A stretch of 64,000 nucleotides of DNA, taken from Sphingobacterium sp. PCS056 (lineage in GTDB: Bacteria > Bacteroidota > Bacteroidia > Sphingobacteriales > Sphingobacteriaceae). Positions 24,658 to 33,791 of this stretch are shown here, piece by piece. A program made the translations under genes and the position numbers. Below the pieces are notes generated by a model that had not been told where the DNA came from, ran no database searches, and saw nothing but the letters and a program-made list of their open reading frames with translations. How positions within the stretch are numbered: position 1 is the first letter of the stretch; each line of letters begins with the position of its first letter. The stretch covers positions 2,356,001 to 2,420,000 of the forward strand of contig NZ_CP096883.1 in NCBI RefSeq assembly GCF_023273895.1, given 5' to 3'.

Positions 24658-25650
24658 CTAATGCTCTTTTGAAGTCAGCTCATTTCCAACTTTTGCAAAG
24701 TTATTTCTATATTCTATTGGATTAAGTCCTGTTATTTTTTTAAAAATATCTCTAAATGCTTTCGTGTCGGTATAACCTACCTGAAACATCACTTCGGAGA
24801 CATTTTTTCTAGATGCTTCGAAGTACTTTTTAGCTGCTTCGATACGTACACGTTGTATATATTCAATCGGTGTATTGCTTGTAGCACCTTTAAACCTTCT
24901 TTCGAATGTTCTACGGCCGACATTGATTAAGTTTGCTAGATCTTCAACCGTGATTTTATCATGATAATGCTCTTCTATAAAATCTTGGACTTTTTGGATA
25001 TCGGTAAAATTATGATTTCTTTGACCTTTGAACATGGAAAACTGAGACTGACTATTTCTACCGATATCTAAGGCAAAATATTTCGATACCATTATCGCAG
25101 TTTCACGATCCGAATATTTCTCAACTAGATATAATATCAAATTCCACAAACTATTGGCACCACCGCTACTATAAATACGATCATGCGCTGTTATAATGGT
25201 ACCATCTTCGATTTCAATATCGGGATATTTTTCTCTAAACTCATTGACGTAAGCCCAATGGGTAGAACATTTTTTTCCTTTTAACAGTCCTGTTTCAGCT
25301 AATAGAAATGCTCCTACACATAAGCTAGCAACAGCAGCACCCGCTTGATGAAGTGTTTTGAAGTAAGGTATAGCATCCGCATTGGCTCTAATACCTTCAT
25401 CTATGTCTCCAAAAGTTGGCGGTATGATCAATAGATCCGTTTTAATAACTTCACTAAGCAATCGATTCGTTTTTATCGTGTACTCACCACTATTTGCATG
25501 TACATATTCATGTAGACCGACGTATTCGATATGGAATATCGGTTTCTTGCCGAAGAATGTCAAGAATTCATTGGCTGTGTGAAATGTTCGAAATGCAGGT
25601 GTAATACCTTCTATGGTACCATATTGTGGAACGAAAATGGAGATTTGCAT
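24658..25650 (-). CDS. GlxA-like regulator: DJ-1/PfpI domain plus AraC HTH
   Basis: 330 residues. Residues 1-200 form a DJ-1/PfpI amidotransferase-like domain with a nucleophile-elbow-like ASLCVGAFLLAETGLLKGK and the HWAYV stretch. Residues ~230-330 form an AraC HTH pair (VEDLANLINVGRRTFERRF). Members sense small molecules, often amino-acid or quaternary-amine derivatives, and activate adjacent genes. It is divergent from two SRPBCC genes and a VOC gene and probably controls them (inference). Confidence 0.9.
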   Translation of the reverse strand: MQISIFVPQYGTIEGITPAFRTFHTANEFLTFFGKKPIFHIEYVGLHEYVHANSGEYTIKTNRLLSEVIKTDLLIIPPTFGDIDEGIRANADAIPYFKTLHQAGAAVASLCVGAFLLAETGLLKGKKCSTHWAYVNEFREKYPDIEIEDGTIITAHDRIYSSGGANSLWNLILYLVEKYSDRETAIMVSKYFALDIGRNSQSQFSMFKGQRNHNFTDIQKVQDFIEEHYHDKITVEDLANLINVGRRTFERRFKGATSNTPIEYIQRVRIEAAKKYFEASRKNVSEVMFQVGYTDTKAFRDIFKKITGLNPIEYRNNFAKVGNELTSKEH

Positions 25651-25779
25651 CGTCTTTAGATTATATCATAAATATACAAATTGTTTTTGTCGCAATGCAC
25701 CCTTAAAGTTGTCGTTTTTGCAATAGATCAAATTTTGTAAACTGTAGCATCTTTGTATAAGCAATATAAACATAGAACA

Positions 25780-26202
25780 ATGACAACACAAACAAAGATT
25801 AACGTAACAGCGGTCGTGCATGCTTCTGCGGAAACGGTTTGGAAGATTTGGAATACACCCAGTGATATCATGCAGTGGAATTGTCCAGACCTGAGCTGGC
25901 ACTGTCCGAAAAGCGAAAATGATGTACGGGTAAATGGAAAGTTCAAAAATAGAATGGAGGCAAGGGATGGCAGTTTTGGCTTTGATTTTGAAGGTACCTA
26001 TGATGAAGTTGATTTATATAGGAAGCTATCGTATCGCTTGGCCGATGCTCGGAAAGTCACAACAATATTTACAGAATATGATGGTAAAACAACTGTAGTT
26101 ACTACATTCGATGCTGAAACGGAGAATGATCTAGAAATGCAAAAGCAAGGATGGCAGGCTATTTTAACCAATTTTTCAAATTATGTCGAATCAAAAAATT
26201 AG
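25780..26202 (+). CDS. SRPBCC (AHSA1-like) protein
   Basis: 140 residues from ATG 25780 (MTTQTKINVTAVVHA); the longer frame from 25753 adds nine residues. The N-terminal strand-helix VHASAETVWKIWNTPSDIMQ and C-terminal QGWQAILTNFSNYVESK are the START/SRPBCC pattern: a hydrophobic ligand cavity under a long C-terminal helix. Ligand unknown. It leads a cluster of three small genes transcribed away from the GlxA-like regulator. Confidence 0.85.
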   Translation: MTTQTKINVTAVVHASAETVWKIWNTPSDIMQWNCPDLSWHCPKSENDVRVNGKFKNRMEARDGSFGFDFEGTYDEVDLYRKLSYRLADARKVTTIFTEYDGKTTVVTTFDAETENDLEMQKQGWQAILTNFSNYVESKN

Positions 26203-26223
26203 TAAATCCTAAAATTTAGTGTT

Positions 26224-26673
26224 ATGAAAAAGAATACAGTTTCCTTACATCGGATTATTCAGGCAAGTCCTGAAAAAGTATTTCGTGCTTTCTCAGATCC
26301 AATAGCGCTGGCAACTTGGTTACCTCCTTATGGCTTCTTATGTACGGTACAGCAAATGGATTTTCAAGTAGGAGGAAAATTTAAGATGACCTTTATTAAT
26401 TTCAGTACTGGAAATGGTCATTCATTTGGAGGAGAATATTTAGAAATTACTCCGCATGTTTCGATTCAATACAGCGATAGATTTGATGACCCTAATTTAC
26501 CTGGCGAAATGATCACGACAGTATCATTAAACAAAGTATCCTGTGGGACAGAACTTGTTGTCGAGCAAACAAATATTCCAGATATAATACCTGTAGAAAT
26601 GTGTTATTTGGGGTGGCAGGAGTCTCTTGAAAAAATGAAAAAGTTAGTTGAACCTGACATACCCGATGCTTAA
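26224..26673 (+). CDS. Second SRPBCC (AHSA1-like) protein
   Basis: 149 residues. Opens with SLHRIIQASPEKVFRAFSDP and ends with GWQESLEKMKKLVE, the same fold as the preceding gene but a distinct paralogue. It is 21 nt downstream of its neighbour and 12 nt upstream of the VOC gene, so the three probably form one transcript. Function unknown; a ligand-binding or steroid/aromatic-type pocket is inferred from the family. Confidence 0.85.
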   Translation: MKKNTVSLHRIIQASPEKVFRAFSDPIALATWLPPYGFLCTVQQMDFQVGGKFKMTFINFSTGNGHSFGGEYLEITPHVSIQYSDRFDDPNLPGEMITTVSLNKVSCGTELVVEQTNIPDIIPVEMCYLGWQESLEKMKKLVEPDIPDA

Positions 26674-26685
26674 ATTTCAGATACA

Positions 26686-27105
26686 ATGTTATTTAAAAAC
26701 ACCAACAAAGTAGTAAGTGGAATCTTCCTCACATTTTCTGGAAATTGTAAAGAAGCGCTAACATTTTACCAGAGTTGTTTTGGTGGTACATTACATTTTG
26801 ATACATTCACGAAAAAGTTACAGGATTTCCCAAAAAATCCTGTAACTTTTGGATCACTCATCTCTAAGGATATTGTTATTCACGGTTCGGATTTAGTTGC
26901 TGATGAAGGACGAATCATTGGGAACCATCTATCTGTCTTTTTAATGTGTGAAAATATTGTTTATAGAAATTTGTTAGTTGATAAACTCGCAAGCAATCAT
27001 GATCATTTCCCTAAAAGGCATCATGATTTACAAAAACTAATTGAAATAAGCGATGCTTATGATGTGAAGTGGTTGTTAGCAATCTCCTGTGTCATGCAAC
27101 CGTAA
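26686..27105 (+). CDS. VOC-superfamily (PhnB/glyoxalase-like) protein
   Basis: 139 residues. The N-terminal IFLTFSGNCKEALTFYQSCF matches the PhnB-like start where a metal-binding residue usually follows; the C-terminal half has the mirrored fold ending DVKWLLAISC. It is the third gene of the SRPBCC cluster. The usual metal-binding His and Glu are not both evident, so it may be a binding protein rather than an enzyme. Confidence 0.75.
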   Translation: MLFKNTNKVVSGIFLTFSGNCKEALTFYQSCFGGTLHFDTFTKKLQDFPKNPVTFGSLISKDIVIHGSDLVADEGRIIGNHLSVFLMCENIVYRNLLVDKLASNHDHFPKRHHDLQKLIEISDAYDVKWLLAISCVMQP

Positions 27106-27129
27106 GAATTAAATTTATATTTTATAAAA

Positions 27130-27152
27130 TTATTGCAACTTTATTGCAATAA
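27130..27152. promoter_or_regulatory. Repeated TTATTGCAA element upstream of the flavoprotein gene
   Basis: TTATTGCAA at 27130-27138 is repeated at 27141-27149 within the perfect palindrome TTATTGCAATAA (27141-27152). A near -7 box (TATCTTTA, 27166-27173) follows. Candidate regulator site for the gene at 27222. Confidence 0.35.
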
Positions 27153-27221
27153 AGACGGTAATCATTATCTTTATTAAAATTAGATCCTGCACTTGTTACT
27201 GGATCAATAAAACTATGATAT

Positions 27222-28133
27222 ATGATGAAAAAGGTTGAAATTTATGATGTTACTATTATTGGAGGCAGTTATGCAGGACTTTCAGCAGCACTGGCCTTAG
27301 GGCGTTCTTTGAGAAATGTGCTCATCATCGATAGTGGAATACCCTGTAATCGACAGACACCTTATTCCCATAATTTTTTGACACAAGATGGAAAAACTCC
27401 TTTAGAGATTGCAACGTTAGGAAAGGAACAAGTTGCTCAATATGAAACTGTACAATTTTATGAAGATCAGGTAATAAACGTGAAATTTTTGCCAGAAGGA
27501 TTTGAACTTATAACAGCAGGTGGACATAATTTTAAAGCTAGAAAATTGATTTTTGCTACGGGAGTTACGGATATTTTGCCAGATATAAAAGGATTTGCTG
27601 CTTGCTGGGGTATTTCTGTTATTCATTGCCCATATTGTCATGGTTATGAGTTTCGTCATAAAAAAACAGGAATTATTGCACGTGGAGATCGTGCACTTCA
27701 TCTTGCTTCACTAGTTAATAATTTGACTGATCAGTTGAGTATTTTGACAGTGGGGGAGGCTGATTTCAAAGGGGAGCAATTGGATAAATTAGGCCGCAAT
27801 CATATTGATGTCATAGAGACGGAAATAGCTGAAATTATACATGATGCGGGGCAGGTCAAAGAAGTGATATTTAAAGATGGTACATCGCAACGTTTTGACG
27901 CAATTTATGCTGCGGTTCCATTTGTTCAACACGCTCTTATTCCTAATAAGTTAGGATGTGAGTTGACTGAACAAGGGCATATCAAAGTTGATAATTTTCA
28001 GAAAACTACCATTCCTGGTATCTATGCTTGTGGTGATAATAGTACGATGATGCGTTCTGTAGCCAGTGCAGTGAGTACAGGAAATATTGCTGGAGCGATC
28101 GCTAATATGGAATTGACATTAGAACGTTTTTAA
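27222..28133 (+). CDS. Thioredoxin-reductase-like NAD(P)/FAD flavoprotein
   Basis: 303 residues. The FAD-binding GGSYAGLSAALALGR is at ~14-28; a CPYC redox pair (C136, C139) lies in HCPYCHGYE, the position of the disulfide in thioredoxin reductases; the C-terminal GIYACGDN is the second FAD motif. The NADP-binding loop is degenerate (GIIARGDRA), so its electron donor is uncertain. It may instead be a disulfide reductase for another partner. ATG at 27225 is an equally good start. Confidence 0.85.
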   Translation: MMKKVEIYDVTIIGGSYAGLSAALALGRSLRNVLIIDSGIPCNRQTPYSHNFLTQDGKTPLEIATLGKEQVAQYETVQFYEDQVINVKFLPEGFELITAGGHNFKARKLIFATGVTDILPDIKGFAACWGISVIHCPYCHGYEFRHKKTGIIARGDRALHLASLVNNLTDQLSILTVGEADFKGEQLDKLGRNHIDVIETEIAEIIHDAGQVKEVIFKDGTSQRFDAIYAAVPFVQHALIPNKLGCELTEQGHIKVDNFQKTTIPGIYACGDNSTMMRSVASAVSTGNIAGAIANMELTLERF

Positions 28134-28235
28134 ATTGTTTGCTTTTATTCTGGAAATAGAATTATAATGACTTGCAACAAGGATAGGTAATGGACTATTA
28201 TGGACTTCTATCTGTCATATAAATCAAAATAAAAT

Positions 28236-28277
28236 CTGTAAAATGGTGCTCAAATAATATAAAACGCCATTTTACAG
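28236..28277 (-). terminator. Hairpin between convergent genes
   Basis: CTGTAAAATGG / CCATTTTACAG, an 11-bp perfect stem with a 20-nt loop. On the minus strand it is followed by a T-rich stretch, so it best serves the lipocalin-like gene ending at 28292. Confidence 0.65.
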
Positions 28278-28291
28278 CTATGTTATAGCTC

Positions 28292-28648
28292 TTATTTTAA
28301 TTTTATGTATTGATTTGAGATACCATCGTATAATAGCGTTAAGGTGTCTTTATTAATGGTATAGTTACACTCAGATTTTTTCTGACTTTCTTTTTCTACA
28401 GTTATGATTTTGTCTTTTTCAATTTTGTAACTTGATATTATGGTATGCTGCATCTTTCCTTCTCCTAGATGTTGGAGAAACTGTCCATCTTTAGTAAACT
28501 CTAAGATGATTTTTTCTACTAGTTTTCCTGTTTTTGCATCTTTAAGAGAACCATCCCATTTTCCAATGATCTTTGGATTTTCTTGGGCATTACAACTTAA
28601 GAACATACAGCATAAGATAACAAATACTTGCTTTATTTGATTTTTCAT
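28292..28648 (-). CDS. Small lipocalin-like lipoprotein
   Basis: 118 residues. The signal peptide ends in the lipobox MFLSC, so a lipid-anchored envelope protein is expected. The mature part IIGKWDGSLKDAKTG and later ILEFTKDGQFLQH is the start of the lipocalin-like beta-barrel family of Bacteroidota. Ligand unknown. It is on the same strand as the ClbS/DfsB gene 54 nt upstream. Confidence 0.75.
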   Translation of the reverse strand: MKNQIKQVFVILCCMFLSCNAQENPKIIGKWDGSLKDAKTGKLVEKIILEFTKDGQFLQHLGEGKMQHTIISSYKIEKDKIITVEKESQKKSECNYTINKDTLTLLYDGISNQYIKLK

Positions 28649-28702
28649 AGGAATTGGGATTAAGCTTTATCGTTCGTTAAAAGATTATTGATATGAATCC
28701 GA

Positions 28703-29212
28703 TTAAATTTCTTTCTGTTTTTTCCATTTACGTATTCTTCCAGTTGCGTTTGCATAAGGTGATGAGGTATTAAATTGTATCATTCTTCCTAAGGTCCAAT
28801 TTTCATACCAATTGATTTCATAGAGTTCTTGATTAGATTTTGTCGCTATGAGTGATAAAATCTGGTCAACATGGATGTCCAGATTTTGCTTTAAGGTTGT
28901 AAAATCGTCCGCTTGATAATCTTCGTAAAATTTTTGAGCTAGCCTGCCCAGCTCATTCCATTTATAGCCTGTTTCAGGAAAATCGACAGACTCATTGTTG
29001 TCTTTCTTTTGGTTCCATTTTAAAACTAATGCTCCCCAACCGATTAGGTAAGCTAAAAGATTATTGATAATCATCTTTGTTCCTTTTGCGTGCCCTTCTA
29101 ATTCCTGTATCCTTGTCAGCTCTTGTGGAATGCTGCTCAGTTCTTTTTTTAGTTTATTATAATTGATCTCGACAGCTTGCCGTAATTCTTCTTTGTTTGT
29201 TGGAATTGCCAT
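28703..29212 (-). CDS. ClbS/DfsB-family four-helix protein
   Basis: 169 residues, helical, with the family pattern TNKEELRQAVEINYNKL at the N-terminus, MIINNLLAYLIGWGALVLKW in the middle and WTLGRMIQFNTSSPYANA near the end. ClbS of Escherichia coli is a cyclopropane hydrolase that protects producers from colibactin; most relatives have no proven role. No colibactin-type genes adjoin, so a detoxification function is only possible. Confidence 0.85.
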   Translation of the reverse strand: MAIPTNKEELRQAVEINYNKLKKELSSIPQELTRIQELEGHAKGTKMIINNLLAYLIGWGALVLKWNQKKDNNESVDFPETGYKWNELGRLAQKFYEDYQADDFTTLKQNLDIHVDQILSLIATKSNQELYEINWYENWTLGRMIQFNTSSPYANATGRIRKWKKQKEI

Positions 29213-29516
29213 TTTAATTGATTGATGTTAAGAACTGCTATTGATAACCACAGTTTCTGTTTTATTTGTGGTGAGAAGCATCTCCTCCTACTATAGGAAT
29301 TGGGTTTACATATGGTATAGAATTTTATTTTATGGAGTTATTTTACTATTCAAAAATAGCTCTTTAATTTCTATGTTAATAATTTTATTCCTTTTTATAA
29401 GAAAAAATTGTTGGTGTGATGCTTTATTTTTATCTTCAAGATTAATGTCGTATCCCATCATATTTTTTTAGATGATGATGGAAAAGTAACAAATTAAGTA
29501 TTAAACCGATTTTTAT
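29213..29516. other. 304-nt intergenic region, no gene recognised
   Basis: A 76-codon frame at 29241-29471 exists but is hydrophobic and low-complexity and has no credible start context; I do not count it. Presumably holds promoters for the divergent ClbS/DfsB and DUF3267 genes. Confidence 0.45.
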
Positions 29517-30101
29517 ATGGAACCAGATTTTACAGAAAGCTATACTAAAGAAATGCGAACCATAGATCTATATCGCGCTAATGTTGTGGCGTTGTATTTA
29601 TTTGCAATAGTGATCTTAGCATATGGTATTCCATTTTATTTCCTCTGGTCTACACAAGATTTTATCAGCATAATGAAAGATTCTTTTGGAGGTAACCTTA
29701 TTTCTGCTCCTCTTCTTATCTTTTTGATTATGATTGTTGGAATTGTTCTGCATGAGCTGATCCACGGTATAACTTTTTCCGTGTATGCTAAACATGGATT
29801 TAAATCCATTAAGTTTGGTTTTTTAGTGAAAATGTTAACTCCATATTGTCATTGTAAAGAACCGTTAAAAGTAAACCATTATATTATAGGGGCTTTAATG
29901 CCTGCTATAATCCTAGGCATTATTCCAGCATTGATTTCATTGATAACTGGAAATATATTCCTTTTGTTATTTGCCATATTTTTTACTGGGGCAGCTGCAG
30001 GAGATTTTTTAATTGTCAAACTTATTTGGAAGGAGGATCGATCATCGATGGTTTTAGACCACCCTTCAGAGGCAGGATGTTATATTCTTAAAAAGATATA
30101 G
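29517..30101 (+). CDS. DUF3267-type membrane zinc metalloprotease-like protein
   Basis: 194 residues with four to five hydrophobic helices. HELIHG lies in the second one (IVLHELIHGITF), the zinc-binding HExxH of the DUF3267/site-2-protease-like group; an invariant GALMPAI and a GAAAGDFLIVKL near the C-terminus resemble the family's third-ligand region. It should be an integral membrane peptidase, substrate unknown. Confidence 0.8.
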   Translation: MEPDFTESYTKEMRTIDLYRANVVALYLFAIVILAYGIPFYFLWSTQDFISIMKDSFGGNLISAPLLIFLIMIVGIVLHELIHGITFSVYAKHGFKSIKFGFLVKMLTPYCHCKEPLKVNHYIIGALMPAIILGIIPALISLITGNIFLLLFAIFFTGAAAGDFLIVKLIWKEDRSSMVLDHPSEAGCYILKKI

Positions 30102-30234
30102 CATTTGTTATTTTGTCATTTTTTTTGACTTCTCCTTGATCGGTAGGTATGTATCATCCTTTCATTAAATTTCCTTAATTTTATGGATATAACAAACCAT
30201 TCGATTACTGTAATTGTTATTGAAAACAAAACTT

Positions 30235-30681
30235 ATGGTTAGGTTATCTGTTCTTGTAATTTTTAGTATGTTTCTTATTCATACTGCCTGTGAGTCTCCT
30301 CACTCAAGGGAACCTCTACATGCAAATCAAAATTCAGAGGATAGCGTGACACAAGAACCATCTCATATTTCATTTTATGGTGGGAGCTTCTTGAAAAATA
30401 TGAACAAAATATCTGGGATAACAGATACTATTTTGATCTCCGTAAATAAGCCTGATTCGGCCGTTATCACACTGCTTAGTCCAGCAGATACCGCAAATAT
30501 TCGAATTGCTCAACTTTTCTCGCCAGACGGTACCGTTGATGGTCCATTTGGGAAAGACTTAAAATATCGATTTAAGGACACGGGAGATTATTACATCACG
30601 GTCAATGAGAACCTCATGGTGGGTAATCATTATACAGGTCCTTACCAAGTGAAGATGGTCATTACAAATCATGGTCATTAG
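30235..30681 (+). CDS. Hypothetical secreted lipoprotein
   Basis: 148 residues from ATG 30235; a TTG at 30214 adds seven residues and I prefer the ATG. The signal peptide ends in HTAC, a lipobox with Cys at ~20. The mature part is a beta-rich domain (LFSPDGTVDGPFGKDLKYRF, then YYITVNEN), with a short Ser/Asn-rich linker. No family was recognised. It lies next to the HTCS regulator gene but is convergent with it, so it need not belong to the fructan locus. Confidence 0.65.
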   Translation: MVRLSVLVIFSMFLIHTACESPHSREPLHANQNSEDSVTQEPSHISFYGGSFLKNMNKISGITDTILISVNKPDSAVITLLSPADTANIRIAQLFSPDGTVDGPFGKDLKYRFKDTGDYYITVNENLMVGNHYTGPYQVKMVITNHGH

Positions 30682-30747
30682 TGGACATTTATAATCAAAT
30701 GGATATAAATTGTTATAGATTTATTTGTCTATTATCATCATATCCAT

Positions 30748-33495
30748 TTATTTAATTTTTTCCTTTTTAAAGGCAGATGGAGTAATTCCGTAATATTTTT
30801 TGAATGCGGATGTGAAATAAGCGGCTGATGAAAATCCGACCTTTTCTGCTATTTCATTAATATTAAGTCCTTCCATAATAAGGTGTTGAGCCTTTTTCAT
30901 TCTTCTTTGCAGCAAATGTTCATTAACACTGCATTGTAGTAGGGCTTTTACTTTTCTATACAATTGTACACGTGACATGTGGAGCTCTGAGCTAATATCT
31001 TCTACGCTTAGTTTTGGATCGGATAATCTAGACTCTACGACTGCAGAGAAGTTGTTGAGAAATCGCTTGTCCTGTTCCGAATACTCACGTTCGCTCAGAT
31101 CATCAGATGGATCTATCTCACTCATATACCGTTCTTTTAAGCCTTTGCGTAGATATAATAAATTTTCTATTACAGCTTTTAAGTGATCTGTATTGAAAGG
31201 TTTAGTTAGGTATGCATCTGCCATAGCTCTCATACCTGCGATCTTGCCTTCATCTGAATCTATTGCTGTGAGCAAGATAATGGGGATGTGTGAAGTCTGT
31301 GCATCGAATTTTAGATATTTTAGTACTTCTATACCACTTTTGTCTGGTAACATAACATCGCAAACGATCAAGTCTGGATATTTAGTCGTGGCTAGCTCCA
31401 CTGCACGATCATAATTTTCTGCTGTATAAATATTATACTCCTGTTTCAACAGATCCTTTAAAAACATCCGGATATCAGCATGATCATCGATAAGCAGTAT
31501 GCTTGGAAGTCTGCTGGAGGTAAAACTGACCTCTTCGTCGAGCTGCTTCGAGTTGTAGGTCGATAATGCTTGTTTGGTGATTGATGCCGTTGATGGCACG
31601 GTCTCCCTAAGTTCATTGTTTTTGAGGTGTAGATGACCTATAGGTAGCCGTATGGTGAAACAGGAACCCTCATTTAGTTTACTACTGACAGTAACTTGTC
31701 CGTGATGAAGATTGATAATTTCCTGTACATATGAAAGTCCGATACCAGAACCATCAGGATTATAACCGCCTTGATAGAAAGGGTCAAATACATGATCAAT
31801 ATGTTCTGGGCTGATGCCTCTGCCATTATCGATGACGCGGAGGTAAACATAATCGCCAAAAGTATTGCGCTCCAAAATGATTTCGATCTTCCCGTTCTTC
31901 TCGGTAAATTTGATAGCATTAGAGATTAGATTGGACATGACTTGTTCAAGCAGGTATTCGTCAAACCAGAGCTCTTTGATTTGTGCCCTATTGCTATAGG
32001 AAAGTGATATTCTATTTAGCGTTGATAAAGGTTTAAATGTTGCGATCACCTGATGTATAAAATGATCTATTGGTACAGGTGCTGCCTGTAATCTGATCTT
32101 GGATTTTGATATCTTATGCATATCAATAAGTTCATTTACAAGCTGGAATAATTTATGCGCGCTGCGTCTAATACGTTGTAATTGTTCCTTAGCACTCACT
32201 GAAATTCCCTTTTCTTTCAATAATTCTTCTACAGGAGCTAATATCAGGGTAAGTGGAGTTTTAAATTCGTGTGATACATTAGTGAAAAAATTACTGCGTG
32301 CTTCAGAAGCTTCTTTGACTTGTTCGCTCATCTCGATGAGTTGCTGTTGCTGCTGTAAGATTTCTTTATTTTGGCTCTCTAAATCTTTATTTTTACTCCA
32401 GTTACTTTTGATCACAATGATGGACACGCCGCCAAATACCACAGCCATAACTAAACTTATGATCAGTACGTTAAGAATGGTTTTCTGATCGTTGTAGATT
32501 TTGCTCTGCTCCGTGATCAGCATCTGTTGCCTATCGATATCGCTTTGTTGCACTTCGATTTTTTCAGATTGGAGTGCCATCAAATTAGCATTGCTACTAT
32601 CGATGACTAATGTGCCTAACAGATTGTCCCTTTGATAAAATTCCTTTTTTAGTATAGCTATTGCTGTTCTTATAGCTTCGGCTCCTCCAGTTGGATATAG
32701 TAGGGAAGCTTGCAGATAGCCTTTATTGATCTGTTCTAGTCCATTGCCGGAACCTGGTAGCGCATCAACACCGATGATAATTTGATTAGCTTTGGTATCA
32801 AATCGCTGCAGAATTTCTCGTACTCCTAATGCCATCTGATCATTGAAAGCAAAAATGAGGTCGCTACTTGCTAATTCTTCCAAATGATCTTGGGCTAACG
32901 TACGAGCCTTTGCTCGTTCCCAATCTCCTTCTAGAACATGGGTGATTTTTATTGCTGGGTGATCCCTTAGGGATTCGCGAAGACCTTTTTCTCGTTCAAT
33001 GGATGCTGAGGTTCCTTTCAGCCCTGTGATGATCGAAATATTGCCTTTTCCTTTGAGTGTGTTTGCAATGTATTTGCCTGCCAAATTACCAATAGCCACA
33101 TTATCGGCACCTACGTAAGCATTATATAGATTAGATGAGGTCTTACGATCAGTTACAATAACCGGAATATTCTGTTGATAGATGGAGTTGACTATCGGTG
33201 TAAGTGGATCTGCTTCGTTGGGAGATACGATCAGTAAGTCAATATCTTGTTTTAAAAAAGTTTCTATCTGTTGGATCTGCTGTTTGCTATTACCTTTTGC
33301 ATCTGCATAGAGAAATGCTATTTCAGGATGGAAACTCAGTTCACGTTTCATCTCTTGCAGCATGGTTTGTCTCCATGCATCAGTCCCTATACACTGAGAA
33401 AAAGCGATGGTATATTTTTCTTGAGGTTGATGTTGCTGACAAGAAATAAAAAGCAACATGGACAAGAGGAATACATATATAAGACTTCTAGGCAT
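30748..33495 (-). CDS. Hybrid two-component system regulator with periplasmic sugar-binding domain
   Basis: 915 residues in one chain: lipobox Cys19, then a periplasmic type I sugar-binding domain (28-310, KYTIAFSQCIGTDAWRQ, later IIGVDALPG); membrane helix ~340-362; HisKA with His409 (NVSHEFKTPL); HATPase; a receiver (LLIDDHADIRMF, VCDVMLPD, TKPF); and a C-terminal AraC HTH pair. This is the BT1754-type architecture, in which fructose is the known inducer in B. thetaiotaomicron. It is divergent from the fructan utilisation genes and almost certainly activates them. The ligand is inferred. Confidence 0.93.
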   Translation of the reverse strand: MPRSLIYVFLLSMLLFISCQQHQPQEKYTIAFSQCIGTDAWRQTMLQEMKRELSFHPEIAFLYADAKGNSKQQIQQIETFLKQDIDLLIVSPNEADPLTPIVNSIYQQNIPVIVTDRKTSSNLYNAYVGADNVAIGNLAGKYIANTLKGKGNISIITGLKGTSASIEREKGLRESLRDHPAIKITHVLEGDWERAKARTLAQDHLEELASSDLIFAFNDQMALGVREILQRFDTKANQIIIGVDALPGSGNGLEQINKGYLQASLLYPTGGAEAIRTAIAILKKEFYQRDNLLGTLVIDSSNANLMALQSEKIEVQQSDIDRQQMLITEQSKIYNDQKTILNVLIISLVMAVVFGGVSIIVIKSNWSKNKDLESQNKEILQQQQQLIEMSEQVKEASEARSNFFTNVSHEFKTPLTLILAPVEELLKEKGISVSAKEQLQRIRRSAHKLFQLVNELIDMHKISKSKIRLQAAPVPIDHFIHQVIATFKPLSTLNRISLSYSNRAQIKELWFDEYLLEQVMSNLISNAIKFTEKNGKIEIILERNTFGDYVYLRVIDNGRGISPEHIDHVFDPFYQGGYNPDGSGIGLSYVQEIINLHHGQVTVSSKLNEGSCFTIRLPIGHLHLKNNELRETVPSTASITKQALSTYNSKQLDEEVSFTSSRLPSILLIDDHADIRMFLKDLLKQEYNIYTAENYDRAVELATTKYPDLIVCDVMLPDKSGIEVLKYLKFDAQTSHIPIILLTAIDSDEGKIAGMRAMADAYLTKPFNTDHLKAVIENLLYLRKGLKERYMSEIDPSDDLSEREYSEQDKRFLNNFSAVVESRLSDPKLSVEDISSELHMSRVQLYRKVKALLQCSVNEHLLQRRMKKAQHLIMEGLNINEIAEKVGFSSAAYFTSAFKKYYGITPSAFKKEKIK

Positions 33496-33791
33496 ACTTG
33501 ATTATATAAACGAAAGGCAATATACATTTTTTTATTTTTTGAAGCTTCTCTATTCAAACTTAGTGTAAAAAGTACATCAGTATTATTGGGGTATAAAATG
33601 AATCAGGATTATAATTTTTTGTTCAATTTTCACTAATCAATACATGGGGGTCAATATTTAATCAACTGAAAGTCATTGTGTTTGTGGGTATTTTGTTTCA
33701 TGTATCAAATTTTATTCAATTTGTCTGCTATTTGTATCTCTAAAGTAGACTTGGGCACATAGATTTGCTTCTAATCAATTATAAAAGTGAT

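Noticed and set aside
29241-29471. 76-codon + strand frame between the ClbS/DfsB and DUF3267 genes
   Set aside because: Hydrophobic, low-complexity, no homologous pattern and no start context; probably chance.
30697-30749. 10-bp inverted repeat AAATGGATAT/ATATCCATTT as a terminator
   Set aside because: A 33-nt loop and overlap with the HTCS stop codon make it weak; it may be accidental in A/T-rich DNA.
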